From NCBI GenBank assembly GCA_018894105.1, contig CM032117.1, positions 41,960,501-42,024,500 on the forward strand: DNA of 64,000 nucleotides, given 5' to 3'. This stretch comes from Jacaranda mimosifolia (Eukaryota > Streptophyta > Magnoliopsida > Lamiales > Bignoniaceae). Under the pieces are notes generated by a model. It did no database searches, was not told where the DNA came from, and worked only from the letters and a program-made list of their open reading frames with translations. Shown here in pieces: positions 22,110 to 33,497 of this stretch (positions are counted from its first letter, which is position 1; each line of letters opens with the position of its first letter). Both the position numbers and the translations under genes were made by a program.

Positions 22110-24351
22110 TGAAAGCAAGAGTAGTATTAGCATCCATAAATCAAAACTTCAAAAGCTTGGAAATAACTAAGCTACTCAAGCAATCAGGGATATAGACATG
22201 CTATAAATATAGATTAGAAAGAAGAATTACCTCTTGTAGCTCAAAAACAAGTAGAAAATCAAGTATCTCTCTCGGATCCAGAAATTGTTTGGAATCGGCA
22301 CAGTGGAAAGGCAACCTTTACTCTAGTTAAACTATTCTGAAAATTACCAAATTAAATCTGGAACACCTCCACACAGTGAGGAAGCTACAATGAAAAAATC
22401 GGATTGAAAAGCCTTCTTTATTGCTCTATAAAAATTCACCAATCTAGAGCTACTGTAGGTGGATCTCCAAAATTTAGCAAGTCTAATGCTTTGCCTCTAT
22501 TGATACGATCCACACCCCAATCAATCTTCCAATTTCCCCTCTCTAGAAGCTGGAGTTAGAGAGGATAAAATGAGGAAGAGGAGTCTGATTTTTAGGTTGG
22601 GAAGAAGAAGAAATGCAAAGCTCAACACACGATGCAATGCATGGAGAGATGGAGTTTTTGAGGGATGCAAAGAATCTAATCTTCACACTTTCAGCAATGT
22701 GTTGATCGAATTTGCTCACCCTCTATATATAACCCTCTATATCTATATATAGAGGGGGAAGGTGTGATGCACAAGGTGACCGCCCATGTGGCATGCCAAG
22801 TTAGCAAATTCAAATTCAAGTCTTACTTGAATTTTATATGCATTTCAATTACATTTCGAATCTAATTTCAAATTAATTAAAATGCTAATTTAAATGAACA
22901 CTTCATTTAAAATTTCCCTCCAAAATGTATTCTTCCCATTAATTAAATTAAAATTTTAATTTAATTAATTAATCTTTGATTTAACTCTTAAATCAAACAA
23001 GCTTAACTCTTAAACTTAAACTAGTCAACTCAACTCTTTAAGTCAACTTGACCAATTAATGGTCAATATGGCACAAAATAATTAACTCCTTAATTATTGG
23101 TCTAATTTAACTCTTTAAATTAGTTGATTAATTTAACACTTAAATTAATCAAACCAAAATTGACTGTTAAATTGAATTCTTGAAAATCGATCACCAAAGG
23201 GTGAGTTTTTCTAACATTTAGAAAATTGTTCTACCAATTTTGGAAGGTAATTGGTTTTTGTGTGTGACCCAATAGGTTCTACTATTCATTGGACATGGAC
23301 TCGCAACTCTTTATGACTTTTGAATATCTTATATTCATTTTAGTTTAAAATTCCTTTTAAACTAATCGACTCAATTTAATTAATCTCATTAATCGAAGAG
23401 TACCCAATCTCCATGGTCGATTTCCAACCTCAAGCCCATGGAGCCCAACTAAATGGCCGAAATGAATATTCTGGAGAACCATCATAGCTCTACACATACC
23501 ATGGAAATATGGTCCTTCCATCTCCTATCTCCCGAAAGAGGTCTACGGTAAGATATTTTCCAGCTCCCTGATAGCCTTGATACTATGTCTCTATTCTTAA
23601 TGTTCGATTCTTTTGTGTGACCTCACCTTCAGAAAACTCCTTTTCCAAATTTTCACACCACGTTGTACAAGAATTTCTTGGAATAGATCATTATAGAACG
23701 CATAGGAGATGTGCTAACCCTTCACAAAAGCGAGGAGTCGAATTTCATCTTGGATCTCACAAACCTCTATGCCAAGAAACTTATACCCAAACTCGACCCA
23801 AAAGACCTACTAAATGGTCAAGGAAGAGTCAAAACATGAGGACTGGACACAAGGTTACCATGGATCCTCAGGTCAGATGACTAATAATATGCACTATGGT
23901 AAGTAGTAGAATTAATCACTATCGACTTGCCACTATAGCTATCTAGTAGATTTTCTGGAAGGTCTTCAGTGCTTTGTTTTCTAACAAGCACCCACTAACA
24001 TGCACTCGTATCTCATACAGTTACTCATAGAATGGAGCAATATCCAACTCTTGGATTTATGCATCGTTAGTGCAAGTCTATCCGGATCTTAGATGTCCCG
24101 TCTCATAAGATCCTATAACTTAGAAGATTTAAGATCACGATCGTGTAAGACTTATTCCATGATCACCAACTAGTGAACTAACCAAATCCCATAGTCATGT
24201 GGGATCTAAGGGCTTTATCCAAATGCAAGTGAAGTAATATAAAACATTAGATGAAGGTGGCCATATAAAGAATATCATTTAATCAAGATTGTTTTACAAG
24301 AAAATAGTTTTACAAACCAATCCTATTGGCTTGCTGGGCACTATTCCAACA
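22110..24351 (-). mobile_element. Second solo copia LTR inside the E2 3' LTR
   Basis: A 2242-bp minus-strand LTR of the same family. On the plus strand it begins TGAAAGCAAGAG and ends CACTATTCCAACA, so both TG and CA termini are intact. It is flanked by ttttt at 22105-22109 and 24352-24356, matching a T-run at that position of the 5' LTR. TATA box on the minus strand at about 22743-22754. The palindrome near 22759 is degraded. Open frames at 22570-22752 and 23617-23880 are chance frames. Confidence 0.9.
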
Positions 24352-24400
24352 TTTTTGTGGTTTTATGATAGGATCCTTGGGCTACTTCAACCTTTAGTAA

Positions 24401-25650
24401 TGTGCAGTTGAGACTCATGCATTAAGGAGAATACTTATTCGTAGATAATAGTGGCTTAGGAACTTGCCATTTATAGGCCAATGCAACTTATAAGCGCCAT
24501 TTGTCTAAGCTTCTTTAACAACATAAGGGTTATCCCACTTCAATATTAACTTATTTCCCATTCACTAGGTGATGTTAATCGGCCTCACTGCCAGGACTAG
24601 AACCCCAACTTGGAATGACCAATAGTAGACTTTTTTGTTGAATGCTCTCGTTATACAGACTTGGTAGCACTCATATTATTGTTGTGCTTTAGGTCTTTTA
24701 TCATCCATTGCTTCTTGTTCTTCAAGTTTGAGATGAGCATTGTCCTTAGCAATGAGTCATTCTTGGATTGAGATGCAAAGTGAAGGTATTTGACTTTTAA
24801 AAGGGAGAATAATTTCAACTCCATACACCAAAGAATATGGAGTAGCTTGCGTGGCAGTTTGATGTGTTGTTTTGCATGCCTAAAATTTTTCTCCAATTTT
24901 TTTCTACTAGTCTCTTTTAACTTTGACACCACTTTCTTCAAGGGGTTGCACGGAGTCTTATTAAATGCCTCCACTAAATCATTCACCACTGTATTATACA
25001 TTGAGGAATTATACTAATTGAAACCAAACTGTGCACATAACTTATCCATCGACTTCTTATAGAATGAGTTTCCATTGTCAGTGATAATGTGACAGGGTAC
25101 TCTATATCTAAAAATAAGGTTCAAATGGATAAACTCAACCACTGCTTCCTTCTTTACTTCCCTAAGAGGAATTACCTTTGCCCATTTAGAGAAGTAGTCA
25201 ATAGCAGATGAATTTGGAGTAATAGGTCCTACTACGTTGAGACCCCCAGCATCAAAAGACCACGAAACAACAGTAGGATGTAGAGGATCTGGAGGTTGAT
25301 ATATGAAATTTGAATACAGCTGGCAAGCTTCACACCTTTTCACACACTCTAAACAATCTTTAACTATTATCGGCTAATAGTAACGCATCTTATTGATCTA
25401 AAAATAGAGCTTAGGACCAGACTAATGAGCACCGTAAACCCCATCATGTGCGACAGCAATGGCTTCGACTGTTTTTTTGCCACTTAAGTAACATTGGTAA
25501 TTACTTTCAAAAGACCTCTGATACAAAGTATCTTTGCATATGATAAAACGAGATGATCTTGATCGTACTTCTGTCTTATGGCGAGGATCATTATATAACT
25601 TTCCATACTTTAAGTAATCAACCAATGGACTCCTTTAATCTTGATCACCA
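24401..25650 (-). pseudogene. G1 integrase
   Basis: Minus-strand gypsy integrase in pieces. The HHCC module is visible: the histidine region AVAHDGVYGAHQSG near 25410-25450 and the CEACQ cysteines near 25325. The core begins at 25343. The first catalytic aspartate is replaced by Asn (GGLNVVGP, where GLDLVGP is usual). The second lies in IITDNG, and the catalytic glutamate in DLVEAFNKT near 24965. The C-terminal part, with KWDNPYVV and INGKFL blocks, runs down to about 24440 through several stops. The downstream end is cut by E2 at 24401. Confidence 0.85.
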
Positions 25651-26270
25651 CTAATCGATATTAATATGGCAATTGAATCTTCATGATCAGATTCAGTAGA
25701 AGACAGCACGATCCACCATTTACATATAGGAACATCTGTTCTTTCTCCATCAGACAAAACGAGAGTAGTTGCTAGGTTAGCTAATGCATCAGCCATCCTA
25801 TTTTCCTTTCTTGGAACATGGTTTAAGTGGGAACTTTCAAATTTCTTCAATAAGTCCAAGGCTTGCTAAAAGAAAGGCACGGAATCCTCTTTTTTGACTT
25901 TATATTCTTTTAAAAGTTAATTAACGATCAATTTTGAGTTGTCATAGATCTCAATCTCCATAATCTCCACTTCTAAGGCCATTTGAAGTCCAATGATTAA
26001 GGCTTCGTACTCAGAAATATTATTGAGCACAATTCGCCTAACACAATGGAATATGTGAATACTTGCTTTTTTAAACAAGGATAATCCCTATCCCTGATAT
26101 ATTAGTTCTAACTATTCCATCAAAGAACATCGTTCGCGTCAGGAGAACTTCAACATAGAGAATGTCTGCATCGAGGAGGTCATCAGATAACTCCCACTCT
26201 ATAGGGATAGGATGGTCGACCAAGAGACCAACAAGAGCTTGTCCTTTAATAGCTTTTTGCAGCACATAGG
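25635..26270 (-). pseudogene. G1 additional (archaeal-type) RNase H
   Basis: A second RNase H domain between the RT-linked RNase H and integrase. Catalytic-type blocks are FFDG near 26130, SEYEALIIGLQMA near 26000, DNSKLIVN near 25940 and RMADALANLATT near 25760-25800, giving the D-E-D-D pattern. Several stops interrupt it. This extra domain is characteristic of the Tat/Ogre lineage of plant Ty3/gypsy elements and is the best single marker for classifying G1. Confidence 0.75.
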
Positions 26271-26331
26271 TGATCTTATATTAGTTGATAATAGCTTTTT
26301 GCAGCACATAGGTGATCTTATATTAGTTGAA
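26248..26331 (-). repeat. 42-bp tandem duplication in G1 pol
   Basis: 26248-26289 and 26290-26331 are near-identical head-to-tail copies. The length is a multiple of three, so the duplication alone does not shift the frame. It lies just upstream (in element sense) of the second RNase H. Confidence 0.85.
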
Positions 26332-26740
26332 TATGATAGACCACTTTGCAAATCTCCTAGAGAACACGAGTCCTGACATAATAAACTTAACTGGATCAGC
26401 ACAAGATATGAGTAATATGGAGTATGCTTCAAGATAGTGCTTCAACTTTTTAATGGTATAGAGTAATGCCAAGTATATCTTCTCAATATGGGAGTATTTT
26501 AGTTTATTTCAATTCAAAAATCTACTCAAGAAGTATAATACATTTTCTTTACCCTTTTCATTTTCTTGAGCTAAGAGAGCACCAATTGACCTTTCTTGTG
26601 CTGCAATATACAATATAAATAGCATTCCAAATGTAGGGTCTCCCAACACTGGTGAATTTAAGATATGCTTATTTTTATTTTCAAAAGCATTTCTAGCATC
26701 CTTCATCCCATTTGAAAAAGGCATCTTTCTTCATAAGATG
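26270..26740 (-). pseudogene. G1 RT-linked RNase H
   Basis: The open stretch 26509-26724 carries FILYIAAQERSIGALLAQEN and VLYFLSRFLN, the RNase H start typical of plant gypsy pol. Downstream, the QALVGLLVDHPIP block (canonical ALADFLADHP) is readable near 26200-26250 after the 42-bp duplication. Frames change between these blocks. The domain would degrade the RNA strand during reverse transcription. Confidence 0.8.
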
Positions 26741-27480
26741 ATTGAATGGTTGGCACCTTCTCGCAATGTTTGATATAAACCTTCTTATGAATGCGAGACT
26801 ATCTTGCAAACTCCACAGTTTCTTTAAGTTCCCTAGGGCACGCATCTTTTAGATAGCATCTATCTTAGTAGAATCAATCTTGATGCCTCGATGATGGACT
26901 ATAAAGCTAAGAAACTTGCCTAATGTAACACCAAATGCACATTTAAGGGATTCATTTTCAAATTATATTTTCTTAACCGATCGAATACTACTCAAAAATC
27001 TGCCAAGTGATCACTTTTTCTTTTACTTTTAATGACTAAATCATCAACACAGCATTCAACCTTCTGTGCAACATGTCATCGAAGATGTTCTGCATAGCAA
27101 GTTGGTAGGTAACACATGCGTTCTTTAACCCAAAAGGCATCACTGTATAATAGTAGCTCTCTTTTGGAGTGCAAAAGGTCGCACACTCCTCATCTTGCGG
27201 TGATATCCTGATTTTGTTGTATTCAGAAGATCCATCATTAAAAGATAAAGTTACATGTCCAAAGGTTGCATTGACCATGAACTCAATAATAGGCAATGAA
27301 AAATCATCTTTCAGGCATGCCTTGTTTAAGTTTTAGAAGTCGACACAAATGCATATTTGGTCATTTTTCTTCTTAATAGGTATGACGCTAGATATGCATG
27401 TTAGATACTTGACTTCTCTGATAAGCCCACCATCAATTAGCTTGTTTACTTCAACTTCAACTTGTGGGACATGCTATCGG
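26740..27480 (-). pseudogene. G1 reverse transcriptase
   Basis: Minus-strand gypsy RT. The upstream part reads VIPIKKKNDQICICVDF at about 27340-27390, followed by a stop. The open stretch 27036-27296 holds MPIIEFMVNATFGH, SFNDGSSEYNKIRI and VMPFGLKNACVTYQLAMQ. The active site CVDDLV (YVDD equivalent) is at about 27034-27053 but in a different frame from the preceding block, so a frameshift lies just before it. Further RT thumb sequence continues toward 26740 with stops. Confidence 0.85.
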
Positions 27481-27599
27481 TGGAGAACTCGTTGTGATTG
27501 CTTTACTGAGCGCACTCCATGCTTGATGCCAAGGTGATGAATCACAACTTTGGGATCCAATCCCAGCATCTCTTTATATGTCCAAGTGAAGACATCTCT

Positions 27600-28900
27600 A
27601 TACTTGCTTAAAGTTTTGAAGTACTATTTTTCCTCTTTAGGACTCAGGACAAAACTCATGACTATAGGACGTAGCTTTTCTATTGTGTTAAGATTCAATT
27701 TTTTAAATTCATCTATAGTTATGTATCCACTATCTTCAAGTTGTGGAGAAGCTTCTTGAGTCTCATCTTCGGAGATGTCTGAGTCAGACTCTCCATTAAT
27801 AGTAAAATGATAACATAAGTACAACTCATTGTCTTCTTCATCATAAGACTGTATAGTGTCTATGACCTCTACATTTTGGAATACAATCTTCCATTGCTCA
27901 ATCTGCTTTCACAATAAGGATAAGCATCATTCTCCAACCAGGATAACTTGTGGTTTGCACAGAGCCACCCACCATCAATCTGTTGAACTCTCCAAAATAT
28001 TAAGGGTTTAGCTCTTCAACAACACTTGTTTAATAAGAGCATATGGTTACCTTCACTTCACCCTCATGTCTATCATCTTCATTAGATGAATGTCTTGTGG
28101 TACGTCGCATCACCTTTGTTGGTCTGCCCATACTAATGAGCAGAATCAAGGACTTGGCTCCACTCGATTGAGGTAAGCAAATAGGTTGACCTTTAGTTCT
28201 TGACTCCATCATTTGGTCTTATCATAATTACTCATTTTCTTACTTTTCCTATCACATTACTTCCAAGCTGGTTAAACACATAACCTTGTGGACGACAACT
28301 TATAGTAGGCCTTGTATGAAGTGGTGGATTCTGATTAGTGACACCAAGTCTTTCAAATACAAAAGGACAAGTGGTGGGAGTGCTTAGCCGATCGAATATA
28401 AAGGTACGACGATCACTAGACTTTTGACTTTCATTATTTCCACCTTTCTCAGCTGCAATGTGTTGGACGCTAACCCATTTATTTTTTCTTATCACACATA
28501 TTTTGATTGGCTCACTTGGTGCAAATACCAAGCTAGTCCTTGGCTGATCAACAAAAAAGTCTTGACTTCATAGTTTTTGTTGTGCTTTACTGAGGCCATT
28601 GATCTTTTATCTAATCGACTCAGGTTTTAACTCTCTTAGCTCAAATGGAATGGAGAAGTCGTATCCAGACTTAACTAAGAGACTCTAGGCTTTTGGATCA
28701 AATGTCCTATGAAACTTTTGATGTTAGATTCCACTAGAAGAAAATTCAACTGAGGCCTTCAAGTTCAAACCAACAATAGGCATGATTAACTCCTTTCTCA
28801 TAACTTGGTAGTCATCATATCCTACCTTCTTTGTTTGTTCTCTTTTATTGCTCAGTAATGGAATGTATGCTCCGAATGACTTCTGTCCTTTTTTTCGATG
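27600..28900 (-). pseudogene. G1 protease-RT linker region
   Basis: Fragments at 27624-27824, 28030-28212 and 28232-28531 form the long hydrophilic linker between protease and RT in this gypsy family. Recognisable pieces are the IDEFKKLNLNTIEKLRP block before RT and the repeated FDRLS / FERLG motifs at 28300-28400. The role of this linker is not known to me. Stops separate the fragments. Confidence 0.65.
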
Positions 28901-29740
28901 TGATCGAAGGGAATATTAAAATTTTGGCAAATCATGTACTCTTTTGGATTCAATGATTTTACCTGACAAGGTTTCAACAATCAACATCTTGGACTTTTCA
29001 TCACCATACTCCAGTGTTATATATTCAACACGTTTTCCCTCAGTAGAATGTTTGCCTGGAGTTTTTATAGGTAATGTTTCATGTACTGAGCTTGGGTCTA
29101 AATATAATTTGGCATCAGCAAAGTATGATTCTGCCTTAGTAAATGACTTTGTATCAGCATTAACCTTTATTATCTCACCATTTCTCAAGTACTTGAAGTA
29201 TTGGTGATGGGTGGATGGAACCACTCTATTTTCGTGAAGCTATTGTCTTCCTAGCAGCAAGTTGTAAGAAGACCTTGCATTAATGATATGAAACAGACTA
29301 TCCACTTTCAATTCTCCAATAATAAGGTCTAGGCAGATCATTCCAATAGCTCATGGTCTCCCTGGTTGAAACTTTGAATGATCAAGTGGCTACGAGATAA
29401 GTCCTCAAATGTGATCTCCAATTATTTCATAGTAAACTTTGGCATGATGTTAACCATTGATCCCCCATCTATAAGTATGCGATTGATTTTCTGGTCTTGC
29501 ATAAATTCATAAACAAATAGTGGCTAGTTGTGGGGCTTTAATCCCGGCAATAAATCTTTATCTATAAATGTAATAAAAAGAAGCAGAATGCTGGCTCTCC
29601 ACTTCACTAGATGTAATAAATGTCGTTTTGACCTTCTGCTCAAAAAATCTTGTAGGAAAAAAGTCTCTTAGTGCTATAGGATCTCAATGACATTTTCTTA
29701 ATTTTCTCAGCTTAACATGAGGAGCTTTCATATCTCCTAT
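28900..29740 (-). pseudogene. G1 aspartic protease
   Basis: Minus strand. The active-site block ILIDGGSMVNIMP is at about 29455-29495, where D-G-G-S replaces the usual D-[ST]-G. A FNQGDHELLE-like segment follows, then SYNLLLGRQ-like sequence near 29260. The downstream open stretch 28916-29224 (VPSTHHQYFKYLRNG, AESYFADAKLYL) is the conserved region after the protease in this family. Gag continues on the far side of the CACTA insertion at 38523. Frameshifted and inactive. Confidence 0.75.
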
Positions 29741-29743
29741 TAA

Positions 29744-30205
29744 CACTACAACAAATTACACTTTTCGTAATGAATAATTTTGTTACCATAAAACAGAAAT
29801 TCGTTACCCAAACTATTGGTAACGAATTTTTCGTTACTTAAGTTTAGTGCCCTAAAGCTTGTCGCAAAAGGTTTTAGTAACGAAATTTATGGTTCGTTAT
29901 GAATGATGGACTTATGACGATGAAATTTATCGTTACCAAAATATTATATTAGTAACAAAAAAGTGTAGTAGTTACAATACATTTGTATAGCGTAATGAAA
30001 TATTTAGTTACTAAAACATTGGCAATTTTGTTGCATTTTATTTTTTCATTACCAATGCATAATATAATGTTATTATTTATTTAATTAAGTATAGTTACTA
30101 ATTGTTTATGTAACAAAATATTTGGTTACAAATAGTTAAATAAAATTTTAATTCAAAAATAAGCATTTCATTGCTAATGGAATAAATAACTAAAAGTTTT
30201 GTTAC
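29744..30205. repeat. CACTA left subterminal repeats
   Basis: Many copies, in both orientations, of a short motif around GTAACGAA / TTCGTTAC (for example 29791-29845 and 29875-29905). Such subterminal motif clusters are transposase-binding sites in studied CACTA elements; binding here is inferred. Confidence 0.7.
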
Positions 30206-30213
30206 TAAATGTG

Positions 30214-30580
30214 TGCGCATGGGCTCCTGTTTGGCCGCTTCATATGGATGGGCCATTTGACATGAGGCCTACACCTGCTGGGCCTCCAAACTCTGGGCTC
30301 TACTCGGGCCATCGCCCACCAACCCACTGCCTAACACCCACACTGGCCCACCAGGCCCTGCCCCCCCGGCCGCCAGCACAGGCCCAGCACCTACGCCAGT
30401 CTGCCCGAGCGAAGGGCCACCCGAGCCAAGGCCCAGCTCACACACCGGCCCACCCGACCTAGCACCCGAGCGCGTGCAGGGCCACCCGTAGGCCCAGTGC
30501 AAATTCATCGAAACCTGCTACTGAACCCGCACCCATGCCCACCCTCAAGCAAGCCCTAACCATCTTGGCTGCATGTCCGA
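30214..30580. other. GC-rich island inside the CACTA element
   Basis: A sharp GC-rich block in AT-rich DNA, with repeated GGCCCA / TGGGCC and CCCGAGC strings. Open frames on both strands (30199-30462 plus, 30269-30508 minus) are Pro/Gly/Ala-rich low-complexity frames with no recognisable domain. It may be captured host or other transposon sequence. Confidence 0.5.
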
Positions 30581-31017
30581 AAGCTAATATTTACATTTGC
30601 TCAATTACTTATTCATCTCTTCCATATAGAGCTCTCAAGCAATTTCACATGTTATCAAGCAAACATTATTTTATTTTTAAAAACAAAATAATAATTGTCA
30701 TTTGAATAAATAAAATAAGAGTATCAAATAGTGAATTAAATGAAATAAATAAAAAGTGTACGATAATTATATAACATAGCTGCATGAAGAAAAGAAATTT
30801 TATTACATATATGTAAATATAAATTGTTAGGTAAAGGCTTAATATTTTTGTAGAAGAGCTTATAATATAAAATACTTTATTTTAGAAATTTATAAAAAAA
30901 ATATTTATAAAAAATAATTGGCATTACATATATATAAATATTAAAAAATTGTGAACAAACCCCTTTAAAGTAAAAAATAAAGGGCAATCTAACAAGCAAA
31001 AGCAACTATATTATTAA

Positions 31018-31209
31018 TTCCGGCGGTTTAGAAAAATCAGCACGAAGTTATTCATTCAGGGAATGTTACACTAACCGTCACCATTTATTATGAATTCCGC
31101 GGCGGTTTGGATAAATCGTTGCTCAACCACCGTCAAATTAATATTTTGCGGCGGTTGAGACAAACCGTCACAAAATATATGCCGCGATTAACCTATTTTC
31201 TTGTAGTTG
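31018..31209. repeat. Nested CACTA-like end with CGGCGGTTT motifs
   Basis: Repeated (G)CGGCGGTTNNG(A)NAAA motifs at 31020, 31101 and 31150, ending TTAACCTATTTTCTTGTAG at about 31190-31205. The reverse complement CTACAAGAAAATAGG resembles the CACTACAAGAAAA end of another plant CACTA family. A shortened version is at 32090-32150. No target duplication was found. Confidence 0.5.
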
Positions 31210-32480
31210 TGTGTATATATATACTATATATGTATATAAGTTTGAATGAAAAATTATATTATATACATAGTTATAAATATTATTTAATTTGGAATGAATA
31301 AATAGAAAAATAGATAAAAATAAAAGTAATTTAAATTTTGTTGATAAATTTATATATATGTATATTATATATATGTGAATAAGTATAAATGGAAAAAACA
31401 AGTATACATGTATGAATAATTTGAAAGAAAAAAGATAAAAATAAAAATTATTTAAAATTTTATAGATAAATTTATATATATATATATGTATAAAATGAGA
31501 ATATATGAAATAATGAGAAATTTTGATTTTGATTATTTGAAAGGTTAACAACTTTTTTTGTTATTCACTATTTTTTTGTTATTTGCAAAATATAATATGA
31601 ATATCCAATTATATTTATACAAAAATTTGAGAATGAATACAATAATTTTTTTTTTCTATATTTTATTTTACATTATAATTTCATCCTCATATTTTGTCAC
31701 TAATTCATATTTTAAAATCAATTTTAAGTTTATAATTATTTTATCAATTTACTATAGTTTTAACTTTATATGACTTATGCCAAACTCTTTTCTTCACTTA
31801 ATTATTCGATAACTAAGTTATGAGTCAAATTAAAAGGTTTCTATTAACTTATATACTAATATTGATTTTAACTTTATAATTATTTTATATATTTATTTTG
31901 ATTTATTTTACTTTTTTTGTCTTAACTTAATTGATTGTTAATCAAAAATTAAAATTAAATAAGATTGTTTTTAAAAAATAATTGGCATTACATATATATA
32001 TATATATATATTAAAAAATTGTGGACAAAACCCTTTAAATTTAAAAACAAAGAGCAATCTAATAAGTAAAATAAATAATATTATTAATTGCGGCAGTTTA
32101 GAAAAACCAGCACAAAGTATATGGCGCGATTAACCTATTTTCTTGTGGCGTATATATATACACTATATATGTAAATAAGTACGAACAAAAAATTATATTA
32201 TACATATTTATAAATATTAAATATTATTTAATTCAGAATGAATAAATAGAAAAATAGATAAAAATAAAAGTAATGTAAATTTTATTGATAAATTTATAAA
32301 TATGTATATTATATTTATGTGAATAAGTATAAATAGAAAAAATAAGTATACATGTATGAATAATTAGAAAGAAAAAAGATAAAAATAAAAATTATTTAAA
32401 ATTTTATAGATAAATTTATATATGCGTGTGTGTGTGTGTGTATAAAATAAGAATATATAAAATAATGAGAAATAAGAAAC
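31200..32480. repeat. Duplicated AT-rich block (copies 1 and 2 of 3)
   Basis: 30900-31500 and 31965-32480 are two copies of a segment containing ATTGGCATTACATATATA at the left, a CGGCGGTTT remnant, then a shared AT-rich stretch with TATACATGTATGAATAATT. The second copy lacks most of the CGGCGG section. A third copy of the right part is at 35980-36300. A TG microsatellite interrupts copy 2 near 32427. Confidence 0.75.
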
Positions 32481-33334
32481 AATGATAAATTTATATATAT
32501 GTATAAAATGAGAAATATATGAAATAATAGAAGAGAGAAATGAGAATAAAAAGAAAAGAAAAGAAATGAATGAAATGAAAAAAAAGAAAAATAAAATAAA
32601 ATATGATAATAAAAAGTTATTTAAATTGAATTGTATATATGTGAAATGATTAAGGGTAAATTGATATTTTTATATTAAAATTACATTAAATGGGCAATAA
32701 ATGTGGAGGGGGAGGCGGTGTGCGTGGTTTTATAAAACATAAAGAAGCTGCTTTCTATATATATATATTTTTTTTTCACAAAAGGGTTTGACATTTATTT
32801 CACAAATCACATTAGGGTAAATTGCAACTAGCCCAATAAAATTATTACCATTTCAATGGAGCCCTTTGTTTTCTTTTTTTTTTTTGCTAATGTAGTGTTT
32901 GGTTATATTGGAAAAATTATATTTTTGGTCTAATTGGATGGGGGGGTTTGTACTTTCGGTAATTAAGTTGACACTTATAGGACCAAAACTCTAAATTTTT
33001 TAATACATTTGGAATAGCACATCAACTTTCATTAGCATTTAGGCAAAAGTGTTAAAATAAAAAAAAATTAATTACCCAATAGCTCAAAATTTTGACTTAT
33101 TTATAAAAATTTCACAAATTTTGAATTGCCCAATCAACCTTTATTAAAAAAATTTAAAAAATAATAATAAATTTTAAAAATATATAACAAAATCCTCATA
33201 AAAAAAATTATATCTCAATATAAATATCATATAAATATATATATATGTATAATATCAATATAAATATATGTAAAATAAATATAATATAAATATATACATA
33301 AATATATATATATATATAATACCCACCCCCTCTC

Positions 33335-33445
33335 CCCCAACCCGTCACTGCTGGCCATGGCAAGCGGCCGCCTGGCCATGGAAAAATGGCCAGAAGCCGG
33401 CCATGGCTAGGCCTGGGGTGGGATTGGCGGGGTGGGGGGGATGTG
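33335..33445. other. Short GC-rich palindromic patch
   Basis: Several GGCCATGG and GGCCGC strings in about 110 bp, flanked by long TA and poly-G tracts. It can fold on itself. No coding potential is visible. Confidence 0.45.
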
Positions 33446-33466
33446 GAAGAAGGAAGGGAAAAAAAT

Positions 33467-33497
<31 letters not shown>

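Larger units (their letters stand above)
9680..24396 (+). mobile_element. Ty1/copia retrotransposon E2, full length but decayed
   Basis: Plus-strand element with 5' LTR, primer-binding site, leader, gag, protease, integrase, RT, RNase H, polypurine tract and 3' LTR. The target duplication is gtaac (9675-9679) and gtaat (24397-24401). The target is G1, just after integrase. Two solo LTRs of the same family are inserted in the 3' LTR. Many stops and frameshifts, and a 5' LTR lacking its promoter segment, make it inactive. Confidence 0.9.
17761..24396 (+). repeat. E2 3' LTR, split in three by two solo LTRs
   Basis: Segments 17761-18559, 20808-22109 and 24352-24396, together about 2.1 kb. Continuity is shown by the 5' LTR: GAGGCTATTAG continues to ACAAATATCTT across the first insertion, and TTTATTTGGCC continues to the GGATACTTGGGCTATTCCAAC end across the second. 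The terminal CA of the 5' LTR reads TA here (24395-24396). The promoter segment lost from the 5' LTR is retained (21504-21550). Confidence 0.88.

Noticed and set aside
30199..30508. ORFs on both strands in a GC-rich block, Pro- or Gly-rich
   Set aside because: Open on both strands because GC-rich sequence has few stops; no recognisable domain.
31107..31773. Three ORFs rich in Ile, Tyr, Leu and Phe (64-127 codons)
   Set aside because: Products of AT-rich repeats; similar sequence in other repeat copies does not keep the frame.
32813..33000. GGGTAAATTGCAACTAG start resembling the Mutator-like MITE terminus
   Set aside because: No matching inverted end or 9-bp duplication could be found nearby.
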